The translations under genes and the position numbers were made by a program. 64,000 nucleotides of DNA from contig WACJ01000056.1 in NCBI GenBank assembly GCA_008973525.1, forward strand, positions 62,001 through 126,000, written 5' to 3'. Positions within the stretch are counted from its first letter, which is position 1, and every line of letters starts with the position of its first letter. This stretch comes from Stenopsyche tienmushanensis (Eukaryota > Arthropoda > Insecta > Trichoptera > Stenopsychidae). A model generated the notes under the pieces. The model ran no database searches and was not told where the DNA came from. It saw nothing but the letters and a program-made list of their open reading frames with translations. Of this stretch, positions 31,700-43,544 are shown one piece after another.

Positions 31700-33605
31700 G
31701 GAACCTAATTCATGCGTCTTTTTAACAGGATTTCTCGGCTTACATTAAAGCTTATCAACCGCGTAAATCAAGACTTGGGCGTTCTTATTTATATAGGGTA
31801 AGTACATAATTAAAATTCTTTAAATGTAATTTATTCAAAACGAATTGATATCGATCTATTAAATGAGTCTACGCTTTGGCCTAAAGCATTAAATTAATTT
31901 GCTGTTCAAAGCTTTTATTTTTATCAAATCAAAATCACTTTAATCAAATTTAATCAAAAAATTTATAAACTATAGTTATGAATTATACAAGATGTGGCAG
32001 GAAAAGTAATTTAATTTGAAATGTGCTTTAAAGTTATTCCGCGAAGTATGGGGTGACGCCTCTAAGGCGAACGTCCACTCCTTCTTTATCCACTGTACGA
32101 TCGTTTTTAAATGTACATGATAAAAAACTTGAGACTATGTTAATTAAAAAAAAGTTCCATTTTATCTTTCTTGAAATAATTTTTACTTAAGGGTGTGCGT
32201 TTTAAATAAGGAATCTTTCCTGCCGCATTCTGTGTATAAAATGACTTCAAAGGATAATTGCTGTATTTTTATATTAAATCTAAATTTTATATATTTATAC
32301 TATTAAAATATTCAGCATCTTTAAAAATATTAATTTGATTGCATATTTATACGAACGTTTAGCATAAGTTCAGCGCAAAATTCCGGCTTATTGTTGTTCG
32401 AAATTTAGATTAATTTAAATTTAAATTTAATAAGGGAAATTTCGCTTGTTATTTTGTGATTTAGCCGGCAAAAAATATGGTTTGACGCGGATGTAAACTT
32501 GTTAAAAACTTCTTTTGAACGGAGACGGTCAACATCCTATGTCGCAAGGACGAAGGCTTTTCATTTTATTTACTAAGCGCGGATTTGTGCCCGCGTCATG
32601 ATCAAATAAACTTTTGAAGGATGCTAAAATTTTCGAAGAGGTGGCATCAGCGAAACTCTCGCGAATATTTCCACCCCCCCGAGAGATTCCGAACTTCATC
32701 CCCGGGATCGGGACGGATTGAACTTTCTGCGAAACCTCAAAACTTTTAAAGCCATCTTCCATCGAAAATACGATTTTTAGTTTAAATAAAGGGGCCTGTA
32801 TCAAATATTAGCTTTGCGAATGTCAATATTTGAGAGGATACGGTGAAACTTCTATGTAACGAAATCGGACAAAATTAAATTTTAATTAAGGGCGCTCCCG
32901 CAAGGCTCTGATAATTGGTATCCAAAAATAAAATTCTGAAAGGATCATTTCGAAGATACTTTTTTTTAATTAGGGCTCAAGTTATTTTTGCAAATTATTA
33001 GCCATAAATCATTTGAGCTTTAGCAGTGAGCATTCTTTAACACGGGGCAATTAACCCTAAAATGTTACATGATTTATTTGAATGCCAAACAAAATGTTGG
33101 TGTATTTTTGAGCACCATCCATTTTGTTTATTTTCATAAACATCCCCAATTAATTCCATCAATTATCTGACTTACCCTCTTCGTTGATTATTCGCAACCC
33201 TCATGCAATTAATACCATCTATGTCAGGTGGAAATATTTTTTCTAGCTCATAATATCGGCGTTGTTCTTTTTTGGGTATCGTGATGACTTTTAAATTGCC
33301 TACAGGAAAATGGGTTTAAAAGCTGGATCTTATTAGCATATTTTGCTTCTGCATTAAATAAATATATACCTTATTTGACGAATGATTACTAACGTTTTTC
33401 TAACATGTATAATTATGGACTACCTCTTCCAGTTCTTGAGTTGTATTCTCTATTTTAGATTAAACTTACTTTTAGTGAACCATACTCTATTTTGCATGAA
33501 GTTTTAAGAGATTATTCTAGTCTAGAGGCACAAATTTTGGGTGTTTTTTCAAGTTCAACACGATTTCAACCCTTCTAGTTATCTGAAATTATGAAAAAAT
33601 ATGAT
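31700..33605. other. Gene-free stretch
   Basis: No gene recognised. A 91-codon minus-strand frame at 32,529-32,804 lies in a GC-richer patch but shows no motif. Confidence 0.35.
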
Positions 33606-33609
33606 TCTT

Positions 33610-33985
33610 ACTCAATTAAGATGTCGTTATAGTCTCTATTTCAGATATTTTTTATTGCAAATTGGCGACTATTTAAAAACATATATTTTTGTCATAATTT
33701 TTTCACAGTTTTAATTTGTGTAAAAATAGTTAAAAACATTTTTTTGACATAAATCTGGTAAGAGCGATTGAAAATTATATATAAAAAGTTTATATCAAAT
33801 TTGAAGTAAATTAGTAAATTAAAATTTGAGATATCATGTCAACCGCGTTGAAAAAAGTAATTTCGAGAAAAACGTGTTTAAATATTTGAGCAAAATGTCA
33901 TTTTCATAGGTTCGACTTAGCTGTTGCGTCACTAAAATCGCTATAATTTCATAAATAATTGGAATTTTGGAAATTCCGTAATATG
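33610..33985 (-). mobile_element. TTTGTGCG-family element, internal fragment
   Basis: Matches the interior of the 36.1-kb copy in reverse and the 43-kb copy directly: ATGTCGTTATAGTC, ATAAATCTGGTA, ATATCATGTCAACCGCGTTG, TTTCGAGAAAAACGTGTT, TTGCGTCACTAAAATCGCTA and TGGAATTTTGGAAATTCCGT in order. Both terminal repeats are missing. Confidence 0.65.
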
Positions 33986-33989
33986 ATAT

Positions 33990-36100
33990 ATTTTTAAAGG
34001 AATTAAACTTTGAAAGTATGCAAAATCGATTTTTTCAAAATTTTAACATTTTATTTTTAAATTTAAAAGCATTCCCATAGATAAACAACGGACAAAACTA
34101 AAATATTTTTAATGTAATTATAATCAAAAAGAATTTTCTAAATATCTAACATAAAAACCACGAGCAAAAATCGTGATACGTAGTTCAGATCTAACGTAAA
34201 TAACATGAATCAAGCTCGTGGTTCAAGCGTCTTTATTAAACTATTTAAATTTAAATATATTTAAAAACTGACATAACTTGCGTTGCGTTAATCAAAATAT
34301 GCTGCTATTTACAGTTTTGTCGCTGTAAAGTTGTCCATATACTTTGTTATTTAAGGCATTGATCAGCGAGTACTTAAAATCTGTTAGAGTACAGTTAGAG
34401 TTTGGAAGTTCTTAACATTGCATGTATGCCGTGTGCCTTGTGATCGTCGCTAGTGTTAAAAGGGTAATAAAATTATATACTAGACAATTCAATATTTGAT
34501 TGTCTCAATTTTGATCTTTTAGCGCGTGTCGTTTCTAGGGTTTCTAATGACTGCCCGGTGCAATCTCCGCGCCCGAATAAGGTGACAATCAGGGACTTTC
34601 GTAGCGGCGAAGGCAACTAAATGGGGGCAACGATAAGTCTGTCGGGTCTCTTGAATTGTTAAAATAAATTCTAAATAATTGAGGCCCCTAAATGTTTTTC
34701 GCTAATATCCAGACTGTTCTTTGTTTAAGTCCATTTCTTATCCACATTTTTCACCTTCTGGACTGTCGTAATAGATGCCTTTTAATCCATTTTATTGAGG
34801 AAAGCTTTTACTGTGTGATGATCAATTTAAAAGTGACTACAATGGAACGACGTAAGGATGCCAGAATCTCATGCAATTAATTTCATTTTCATTGTAATTA
34901 ATGGGTTTGGAAGAAGCAAGTATATTTTCTCTACAGTGGTCTTAAACTTATGGCCACAACTGGAAGTAAATAGCTTTCAAGAGGATTAGACCACGCTGTG
35001 TTACCGCTTTATGTAGAAGAAGGCTAGTTTATAACACAACATTAAAACAGCACCGCCGAAACGCTTCACAACTGATACATCAGATTTATTCAATTGAATA
35101 TTGCATTAATTGCATTAATGGCAAATTGGCGGATGACCTAATTGTAGGTTGTACAAAATTTTCCAGCTACTTGTTTACGGCTGACCTATTTTTGCATAAA
35201 ATCAACCACACACATTGATGCATCCATGCCCAGCGAATTCGCTCAATATCGGACTATTAACGAATTAAAAATGCTTATAGAAAAATTGCATATTAGATTT
35301 TACGCTAAAAGCTCTCCATACGTATATTACTTACATAACTGCAGGACAATGCATCCGGTGCGGTAGTAAATGCATTGGAAATGTTTCGTTTCCTCGTTTT
35401 TGTTCACTGAATTATATCCGCATTTTCTGGCTTTAATCATGTTTGCGCTATTACAATAAATTTATTAAGCGCTAAATACGGGATAGATTCACCTTTGTCA
35501 TTATAGCGATGGAAAATGGGGCTATAAAAAGACATTTTTTGGATTAATTTAGTATATTTTTTTAAAATGGCTTTATGACAAAGTAAATATACCGTGTTAA
35601 AGAATGTCTTCTAAATAAACAAGAAGTTACCAACATGTTTGTTGCAAATGTAAGTATCAGTCTTTCATATATATGGGACTAGCCACGGTGAACACTAAAA
35701 GTTTCAGTAGCTTCTATTGTGTTAGTTTGAATTTACCTTTAAAACAAGCGACGTATTTTCAGAGAACATGGCAAACTATTTTCATTTTGCTGAAAATATT
35801 TCAATTTAAAATATTTATTTGATAGCGAATCATTTAACTGTGTGAGCGATGTTTGCATGATAATCCACGAATGCTAATTTAATGTACAATAACCTGACTT
35901 GTTTAAAAAAATCATACTATATGAATGTTTCCTTAATTGAAATAGTTTACAGAATAATTTTTTTTTAAATAATTTATAGGATCCAGAAGATTTCCAAAAT
36001 CCCACTTGTCTGGCCTTTCATAGTTTTTTATTTTTTATTTCTACGTCATTTCAGTAAGATATCATTGCTTATCACATCAATAGACTCAAAATCAATTTGA
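33990..36100. other. Gene-free stretch
   Basis: No gene recognised; mostly unique AT-rich DNA. Confidence 0.35.
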
Positions 36101-36105
36101 GAATA

Positions 36106-36894
36106 CACTCAAACCTCTTTTTGTGCGATTTCGAAGTTATGCGGTTTTTTTAAAGCGATTTTTTCTGTTTTTAATTTTCATAAAGAGTACGCATCGAGAC
36201 ATTTTGGATAATATAGGAAATAAATCATCAATACTAACCGAAATTTGAAAAAAAAAAAAAATTTGGAACTGTGTAAATCATATAGCATCTGCTATCGCTA
36301 AATATTCTAGCCACGCCCTTTATTCTAGCTTATAATTAAAAAAAATGATTTAGTTTTTTTGCATTTTTCCAATGTTTTGACGTTTAAACGTACATTATCT
36401 AAAGGAATTTCCAAAATTTCAACTATGTACAGAGTTATAGCTATTTTAGTGACGCGGCAACTTGGTCGATCCTACCATAATGAAATATTTTAACGCGTTT
36501 TTCTCGAAACTCCTTTTTTTTAACACGGTTGACATGATATCTCAAGTTTTAATTAATTAATTTGCTTCAAATAAAACTATGACAAAATAAGGCCAAAAAA
36601 TGATTTGACTGATTTTTTTTAAACTGTCGCCATTTTTTTTTTTTTTTTTAATTTGGGTTAAGGACTATAGTGACATCATTGCTAATCATGAATTATATTG
36701 TTGAAAAGAGAAAATCTACACTTGTTTTTTTAGTAATTTTTTTTATACGATTTTGGATATATTTTATATAGCCGTTTCAAAGTTATGCGGTTTTTAAAAT
36801 CCATGGAAAGCATCTTCACTTTTTCTATGTATATTATAGCTTTTTTGTGCGATTTTTCGCGGAAAGCAACTACCGCACAAAAAAGGTTTAAATG
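36106..36894 (+). mobile_element. TTTGTGCG-family DNA element, complete copy 1
   Basis: Bounded by TA on both sides (36,104-36,105 and 36,895-36,896). The left end reads CACTCAAACCTCTTTTTGTG CG; the right end, inverted, reads CATTTAAACCTTTTTTGTGC GG. 789 bp, no open frame of note, poly-A and poly-T runs inside. TA flanks plus about 20-bp inverted ends point to a non-autonomous Tc1/mariner-superfamily element. An autonomous partner is not in the window. Confidence 0.75.
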
Positions 36895-36899
36895 TAGTT

Positions 36900-37310
36900 T
36901 TCAAAATATTCACTATCATCACTATTGAAATTTGTAGATTTTTCTATATTCATTTCTGGGCTCAATATATTAAAAATTAAGTACAAAAAGCAGGGATATA
37001 TAACTGGAGATGTTAACTGATTCGTGGTTGATGCCAAACTAAAAAGGCATCGAGCTCGCATTCCACATAGAGCGTCTTGTCACCTCCCATGTGACGTACG
37101 ACCGTAGCGAAAAAGTACTGCTGTCACGTGAGCTGTGACTTACGACCGATAAGGGTTAATACATTTTAAACGGTATTTTTTTATTGGTAAGATCCTTAAT
37201 ATTTTCATATTCTTAGACTTTTTAGTATGAGAAATTACTCAGATATATTTTTAAAACTTAATCAATCTAGATAATTTTCAAAATATTTGCTATAAATATT
37301 TTATTCAGAT
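36900..37310. other. Gene-free AT-rich stretch
   Basis: Nothing recognised. Confidence 0.35.
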
Positions 37311-37315
37311 ATACT

Positions 37316-37725
37316 GGGCGTCTTTTAGATATTAAGGTTACAAGGGTTCTTGAGTTTGGGGGAATTTTATTTCAAAGTTGGTGCACCTGACGTATAGGGG
37401 GGATCCTAACTGTCAGTTTGTTTGGTATCGCGTGTTTGTCGGCCATTTTGTTGAGTTACAGTAAATTCTTCCAACGAAAAGGTCATCGCGCGCTCCCGCC
37501 ATCTCTCGCCCGTGCGAGAAGTTTATGATGATCACGTGATGAGTCGACTGTATATCAAAAGTGGAACAGAAAAGGCCATACTAGTGTAGTGGGACACCAT
37601 CTGTGGTTTCTGACGAACATGCACGAAAAAATGAAGAATAATTGGGAAATGGCCAATATGTGATGCTTATATAATATATATGTTGTAATATAAATTTTGT
37701 AACCTTACTTTCTGGATGACCCTCG
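37316..37725. mobile_element. mariner-like MITE
   Basis: TA flanks both sides. The right end, inverted, reads CGAGGGTCATCCAGAAAGTA AGGTTACAA; the left end reads CTGGGCGTCTTTTAGATATT AAGGTTACAA, a decayed match. CGAGGGT..TCC..AAGTA is a common mariner terminal form. About 410 bp without a transposase frame. Confidence 0.6.
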
Positions 37726-37734
37726 TATGAGCTA

Positions 37735-39485
37735 ACTACAAGGAAATTGTGCAATTCATAGACATGAAGAATAAATCTGTAGTACTTGGTTTGAGAAAAT
37801 TTCTATAGAAGTACTGAAACGATTATTAAAATCATTAGGATTTCTTGTAAGCGTCTGATTTGCAATGGTTTTTGTAATGTGATACGTACAAAATAATTAT
37901 TTAGAAAACTTATTTATTCACCTATCTTAACGAGTTTAGAGGGGAGGCAACAGGAAACCACCACATTCAAAAGCCTTAATCCCCAGGAGAATCTCCCATA
38001 GAGATAGCCTTTGTCTGATAAACGAATGACGTGCATTAAAAGTAATGAAATGCTATTTATTTATTTCTTTCGGAACTGCAACGTATTGTACAAACAGTTT
38101 TAAAAGATTTGCTTTCAAACATTTAATAATAAAATTAGGCATACCATTATAAATTACTTGAAGACTTATATTTAATCATTATGTTCTATAAATTATAAAA
38201 AAAAATATAAATGCGCCCTGTGCGTAACCCGACCGGAATGTGTTGATAAAAAAAATCAATGAATGCATCAAATGAGTTCTAACTGAACAGATAATGAGAA
38301 AATCATCATTTAATAAAAAATAGTCGTTATCATAAACTTAAAATCCTGAACCACATGTAATACATAGATATTCATAAAAATGGCATTGAAAGAGTATTAT
38401 TATTTTAGCACAATCCGTTCTAGTAGTTCTAATATAGTTTTGTTTAATGCTTAAATATCCTATTCTAGGATAACGTGGTTATACTTAAAATATATTCTGT
38501 CTTAAAAAAATCATTGATAAAAGCATTATTTTCAAATGTGGTCCCATTTGTCTGCCCACGCATTCAATGCTAAATATAAACGATAATACTTCGATAATAA
38601 ATATGAAGTATTGAACGTTCAGAAAATTATTTTTTTACCAGATGAGGCTTGTATTTCTAAAGTATGTTACGCGTGGGCCCGTCATGAATACGAGGTTCGT
38701 TTTTCAATACCGAAACGTTATATTTAGATCCGAAATCACAATATATCTCGCAGCTCTTCCATCGACTTTCACCTGTTTGTTTGCGAATTTTGGTATTATG
38801 GCTGTCAAAATATTTTCTAAAATCACCTTTAATGCACACTCAATTATTGGGAAAGGCTAAATATCTCGAAATCGTTATTAATATCGTCTATATTGAGTGT
38901 AGGAGAGGCGGTGTGAGAACCGAACGCTGTTCTATCGAGCGTGAATTTCCCATGACAAAGCGAAAACAAATCATGCGATCGATGGTGTTTTGAATGACAA
39001 AAAATATGTTTGAGATTTTTTAATGAACTATGTGGCATTGATCATGAAAAAAATCCACGAATAAATGGACAGATCCAATGATTTATTGTTATGACAAATT
39101 GCCTCTCTTTTGGCTAAGCAAATATTAGTATTTAAACATACAGAATGTTGTTTAAACTCAAAGGCTTGAATAAACTACAATCCACCAGAAAAAGCGTCGT
39201 CTACTATTTTTTCAAGTATTTATATTTCTATACAAATAAAAGTGAACAAGATGAAAAAGGCGAACTTTCAACTGAAAAACATGTTTGCGCTATCAGCTAA
39301 GATTCAAAATATTTAACATTTAAACAATCAAGATATTAAACGAATACAATGATATCCAAATCCATCAATTAGTTAACGAATTAAAAAGAGGATTGTTCGC
39401 TTAATTTGAATCAGCGGGTTTCCATAAGATAGGAAGGATCTGCTTGGGTCATTATTTGAGTCGCTTTATGGTCGTGCTCATAGAC
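37735..39485. other. Gene-free stretch
   Basis: No gene recognised. Confidence 0.35.
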
Positions 39486-39490
39486 TAAAA

Positions 39491-39608
39491 CAGCAGTTTT
39501 TAAACAGGGGTCCATGTAATAGTGAAATCGTAATAGGAAACCGTGCACATTGAAGGCCGAAATTTAAAGGGGATCCGCGGACTACCAATATAAGTTTAAA
39601 AACCGTTA
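39491..39608. mobile_element. Small hAT-like MITE
   Basis: Starts CAGCAGTTTTTAAACAGGGG TCC; ends with GGATCCGCGGAC... then GTTTAAAAACCGTTAG, the imperfect inverse of the start. About 118 bp. The CAG start and GGGGTCCGCGG core are hAT traits. An 8-bp target duplication is not clear. Confidence 0.5.
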
Positions 39609-39617
39609 GATTAAAGT

Positions 39618-40153
39618 GCAAGGCATATCCCGAAAGTAAGTGTACTGTGACAATAACTGGCTGTGTTTTTTTTGTTTTTTAAGAGTTGATCATACTGAGT
39701 AGTAGAAGGGAATCTCTTGACAAAGCGATCATAAAAGGAACACAATAGTATGTAAATTTACGTTGTGGTGTCCAATTGCGTGAAGAAATCCTGCCAAGTG
39801 CGAGCGGATCAATATTGCCTTGCCACAATTTCGGACAAAAAAATCTGGTTAGCCACCAAGGTGCTCTTGGACTTATTTGGTTGGGATGCTTTGAACCACC
39901 CATCGTATTCTTCTGGTTTGGCACCTTCAGATTATTACTTTTTTTCCTCGCTGAAAAAATACATGGATGGAATTAAATTTTCAACCGACGGCAGGAGCAG
40001 AAAGAGGCTCTGAAGTGGAAGAAGGAGCTGGCGGGAGAGTTCTTCGAGGAAGGCATAAAGAATCTTGTGCCACAGCTCGCCAGATTTTTTTCAAACACAT
40101 TTTTTATAAAAAAGTATAAAAATTAAGTACACTTACTTTCGGGATATGCCTCG
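39618..40153 (+). mobile_element. Internally deleted mariner element
   Basis: Inverted ends: left GGCATATCCCGAAAGTAAGT GTACT (from 39,622), right the exact inverse ending at 40,148, then CG and TA. Between them are about 490 bp holding a decayed C-terminal transposase: FGWDALNHPSYSSGLAPSDY YFFSSLKKYMDG (the mariner H-P-P-Y-S-P-D-L-A-P-x-D-Y catalytic region) and KWKKELAGEFFEEGIKNLVP. The N-terminal DNA-binding part and the first two catalytic aspartates are gone. It could be mobilised only in trans, if at all. Confidence 0.85.
39765..40126 (+). pseudogene. mariner transposase C-terminal remnant
   Basis: The frame from 39,765 carries LFGWDALNHPSYSSGLAPSD YYFFSSLKKYMDGIKFSTD and, after a frameshift near 40,000, QKEALKWKKELAGEFFEEGI KNLVPQLARFF up to a stop near 40,126. 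In active mariners this region supplies the third catalytic aspartate (here S-G-L-A-P-S-D-Y; the D of SPDLAPSDY has become G). Confidence 0.75.
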
Positions 40154-40160
40154 TATACTA

Positions 40161-40460
40161 CAGTAGATTCGCAGTTATCCGGCCCCGGCCTAATCCGGCG
40201 CTCCTTGTAGTCCGACATCCCAATACAAGTATAGTACACATGTATGGCAAGGCTTCATCAATGTAAAAAATACAAAATTGTGATTTTGGACCACCTAAAT
40301 GGTAATTAATCTGTGCATATCTCATCATTTTCGGATAACAAGTACTCTTTTCCAAAAATTACGGACTACAAGGGGTTGGTAGCAGTACTCTATAGTCCGA
40401 CAAATCCGACAATCGGACATCGCCTTGCAAAACGTTTGTCGGATTGCCGCGGGTCTGCTG
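40161..40460. mobile_element. pogo/Tigger-like MITE
   Basis: A 300-bp element with TA at both sides (40,159-40,160; 40,461-40,462). Left end CAGTAGATTCGCAGTTATCC GG; right end, inverted, CAGCAGACCCGCGGCAATCC G. CAGTAGA.TC.C..TTATCCGG is the hallmark of pogo/Tigger termini. The mariner remnant lies immediately to the left, sharing the TA-rich junction. Confidence 0.7.
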
Positions 40461-40464
40461 TAAT

Positions 40465-42915
40465 TGCACAAAGTGATAAAGTTTTAAATGTGAACTTAAG
40501 TATTTTTTTAAAATAATTACATATTAACAAATTTACCTGTCTGGGTTTGTTTTTTTTTTTGCGAATTTGTGTATCAATATATGTGCCATAAAACAAATTG
40601 GAACAAAATTGATGTCTCAACAGGTGAGACATAGGGCCGGAAATAATTAATTCCCATTGATACATGCCAGTGTCGTACTTTAAAATACTGTAATTTATAA
40701 TAATATTTTTTTTAAATAAATCATCTATCCTGTCCGATTTTATTAATCGTCTGTGTGCTTACTTTTTTAAAGTCCTAAAATCAGGATAAATCTTTTTTGG
40801 GAATAATAATGCTTCTGAATTTCCAATTTTTTTTTGGATAAGTTAGAAATGTTTCCATAATGTGAATCTGAATTTTTATAATAAGATTTCTGGTATTAAT
40901 GTACTATGCCAAGACTTGTTAAAAGCATACCTAAATGGTAATGGTCCTGTTTTAGAACATGGACAGCTTGAAGACTAGTCTTTAATGAGGAGCATACGGA
41001 CCCTCGGGTTAATGCAAAACGCTTATGCAGCCCTTGGTACAAAACGAGTTTGGCATGTCAGCTCTTCGGCAACACTTGGTTAAAGCATAATATTCATAAT
41101 GTCTCTTTAGTTTTGAATTATTAATAGCTGGATGTCTCAAATCGAGGAATTACAGGGACCGTGACTCGAATAACAAAAGACATCGGTCAAAATGGCAACT
41201 CATCCAGTCACGGAGGACTGTCTTCATCACCAGTGGTAATAACCAACCCATAAAAGGTACGCACAGTGCATCGCTTAACATTATTTAAATTATAGCTATC
41301 ATCGATGTATCATTCAATTACAGCCCTGGCAAATTACAACGTTTGCATCTTAAGGGGGCATAATGATATAAAGCATCTTTATATTCCATTACGCGAACAG
41401 ACGATAATAAGGTAGGCGCACTCCTAATACCCCTCGCCGAATTACTCGCATAAAAAACGGCAGCAATGTCCCGAGAAGCAGAAGACGTAAAAAATGGGTC
41501 GAAAGTGTCGTCAGATTGACGCGTAAATATCATTTTGAGGCCGAAAAGGCCCCTTCGAGATAAGCAAATCAAGTCTGGGGCCTCAATCAGATACGGAAGA
41601 GCTTCCATCGACAAATGAAGGGTGCGCCCCGTGGTCGAGGGCGCAAATAGACCGCCTCTACAAAACAAATCGCTGGGAATTCAAACGGATCGGAATATTA
41701 TGAAACTTTCACAATGGTTAGAGTGTAAAGAGGAAACGGAAACGAGTGAACGATTGCCGGATGAGAGCAATCGCCATGGTAAGAACACGTTACCGGTCTC
41801 TACCTGAATTCCCGTACGGATCAGATTTATTGGACTTACAATTATTTATTCAGGGGTAATTTATCCTTCGAATCTGATATATTACACGTTTAGAAAAAAC
41901 GTATTTCAAACAAAATTATGCATCAAAAATACAGGAAATCGACGATTAGCGCCGGGGTTGTTCCACATAAAATACGTGCAGTGAGTAACAAAAGTCATGG
42001 GACAAGCATATGATTTTAAAAATACTGGTAATATAACCTTATTGCCTTGTATTTATTTTTTTGAAGCGAAAATTATGTACATGGTACCCATTATTTCAAC
42101 AATTAAGCCAAATTAGCAACCCCTCTTATCTTATCTTTGTCTTTTGTGTTTGTATGTCTTTTTAATGTTGTAAAATCCTTGTTATTCTATTTTTTCTTAA
42201 ACTGACTTATTTATTAGGCTTTTCTAACAATAAGCTATTTTCTAATAGATTTTATAATCAATTGTAAATACTTAAATTATAACGAAAACTAGAGATTGAC
42301 TCATTTGAAATCCCCTTTCAGGACATTTTTTACTATAATATAATTGATATTCACATATTAAACTCTTAAATTCTAATTAAAAATACTAACGATCTAAATG
42401 TTAATGTAAAAATAACAACTAATTGATAAATAAAGTTAAAAATTCACAATAAACGGAAAATTCCCAAGGACTTTTTTGTCGATCTTTTCAAAATTTTGCG
42501 CATATCCCATGACTTTTGTGACTCACTGTATGCTCCATATACAAATTTCGATACAAACCTTCATTAATATTTCTAAGCACCAATTATCTCCACATTTTAA
42601 TGGTAACACTCATCATTCTTTGGATACACTCAATTTGAGGCGTTATCATAAATTTACCAAGAGAGCCCTCTATTAGAAATCTATCAATTTATATGCCTAT
42701 AAATCTAAGAAGGAAGCCCAACAAATTCAATTGAACCTCTTCGTTAAAAGTGGTTATAAAATATTTAAAGAGTGAGACGTCAGATTTAATGAACATAGAC
42801 ATAAACGATCATTTTTTGGTTTGATGTTTCTTCAATTTTCTTATTAAAAAGCTTGTATCTACTACAATTGTCGATTTTGAACGAATGAATATGCTATTTA
42901 GCATCGTATTTTAAA
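40465..42915. other. Gene-free stretch with a GC-richer island
   Basis: No gene recognised. The island at about 41,320-41,700 is open on the minus strand for 116 codons (41,318-41,668) without a known motif; it may be conserved non-coding DNA or an unrecognised exon. Confidence 0.3.
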
Positions 42916-42919
42916 TATA

Positions 42920-43543
42920 CACAATCTTTTTTTTATGCGGTAGATGCGTCCCGCAGAAAATCGCACATTAAAAGCTATGACGCACAAAAGTGAAGATGCG
43001 TTCCATGAATTTTAAAAACCACATAACTTTGAAATAGCTATATAAAATATATCCAAAATCGCATAAAAAAAGTTACTAAAAAAACAAGTGTAGATTTTCT
43101 CTTTCCAACAATTCATAATTAGCAAAAATGTCACTATAATCCTTAACCCAAATTTAAAAAATAACAAAATGGCGAATGTTTACAAAAAATTCAGTGAAGT
43201 CATTTTATGGCCTTGTATTATTACAGTTTTAATTTTTTTTACATGGTTAAAAAATAAATTTTAACATAAATCTGGTAGGAATAATTGAAAGTTATATAGA
43301 AAAGATTCATATCCAGTTTGAACTAAATTAATTAGAATAAAGGGCGTGGTCCTTATTCAGCGATAGCAGATGTAATATGATTTACACAGTCCCATTTTTT
43401 TTTTTTTTCAAATTTTTGGTTAATTTTGGTAATTTATTTCCTATTTTATCCAAAATATTTCGATACATACTCTTTGTGATATAAAAAAATTGCTTTAAAA
43501 AAAACCGCATAACTTCGAAATCGCACAAAAAGAGGTTTGAGTG
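42920..43543 (-). mobile_element. TTTGTGCG-family DNA element, copy 2
   Basis: Inverted relative to the 36-kb copy. Left end ACACAATCTTTTTTTTATGC GGTAG preceded by TA; right end CGCACAAAAAGAGGTTTGAG TG followed by AATA. It keeps AAAACCACATAACTTTGAAA and the AAACCGCATAACTTCGAAAT inner repeat. About 624 bp, shorter than copy 1. Confidence 0.7.
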
Positions 43544-43544
43544 A

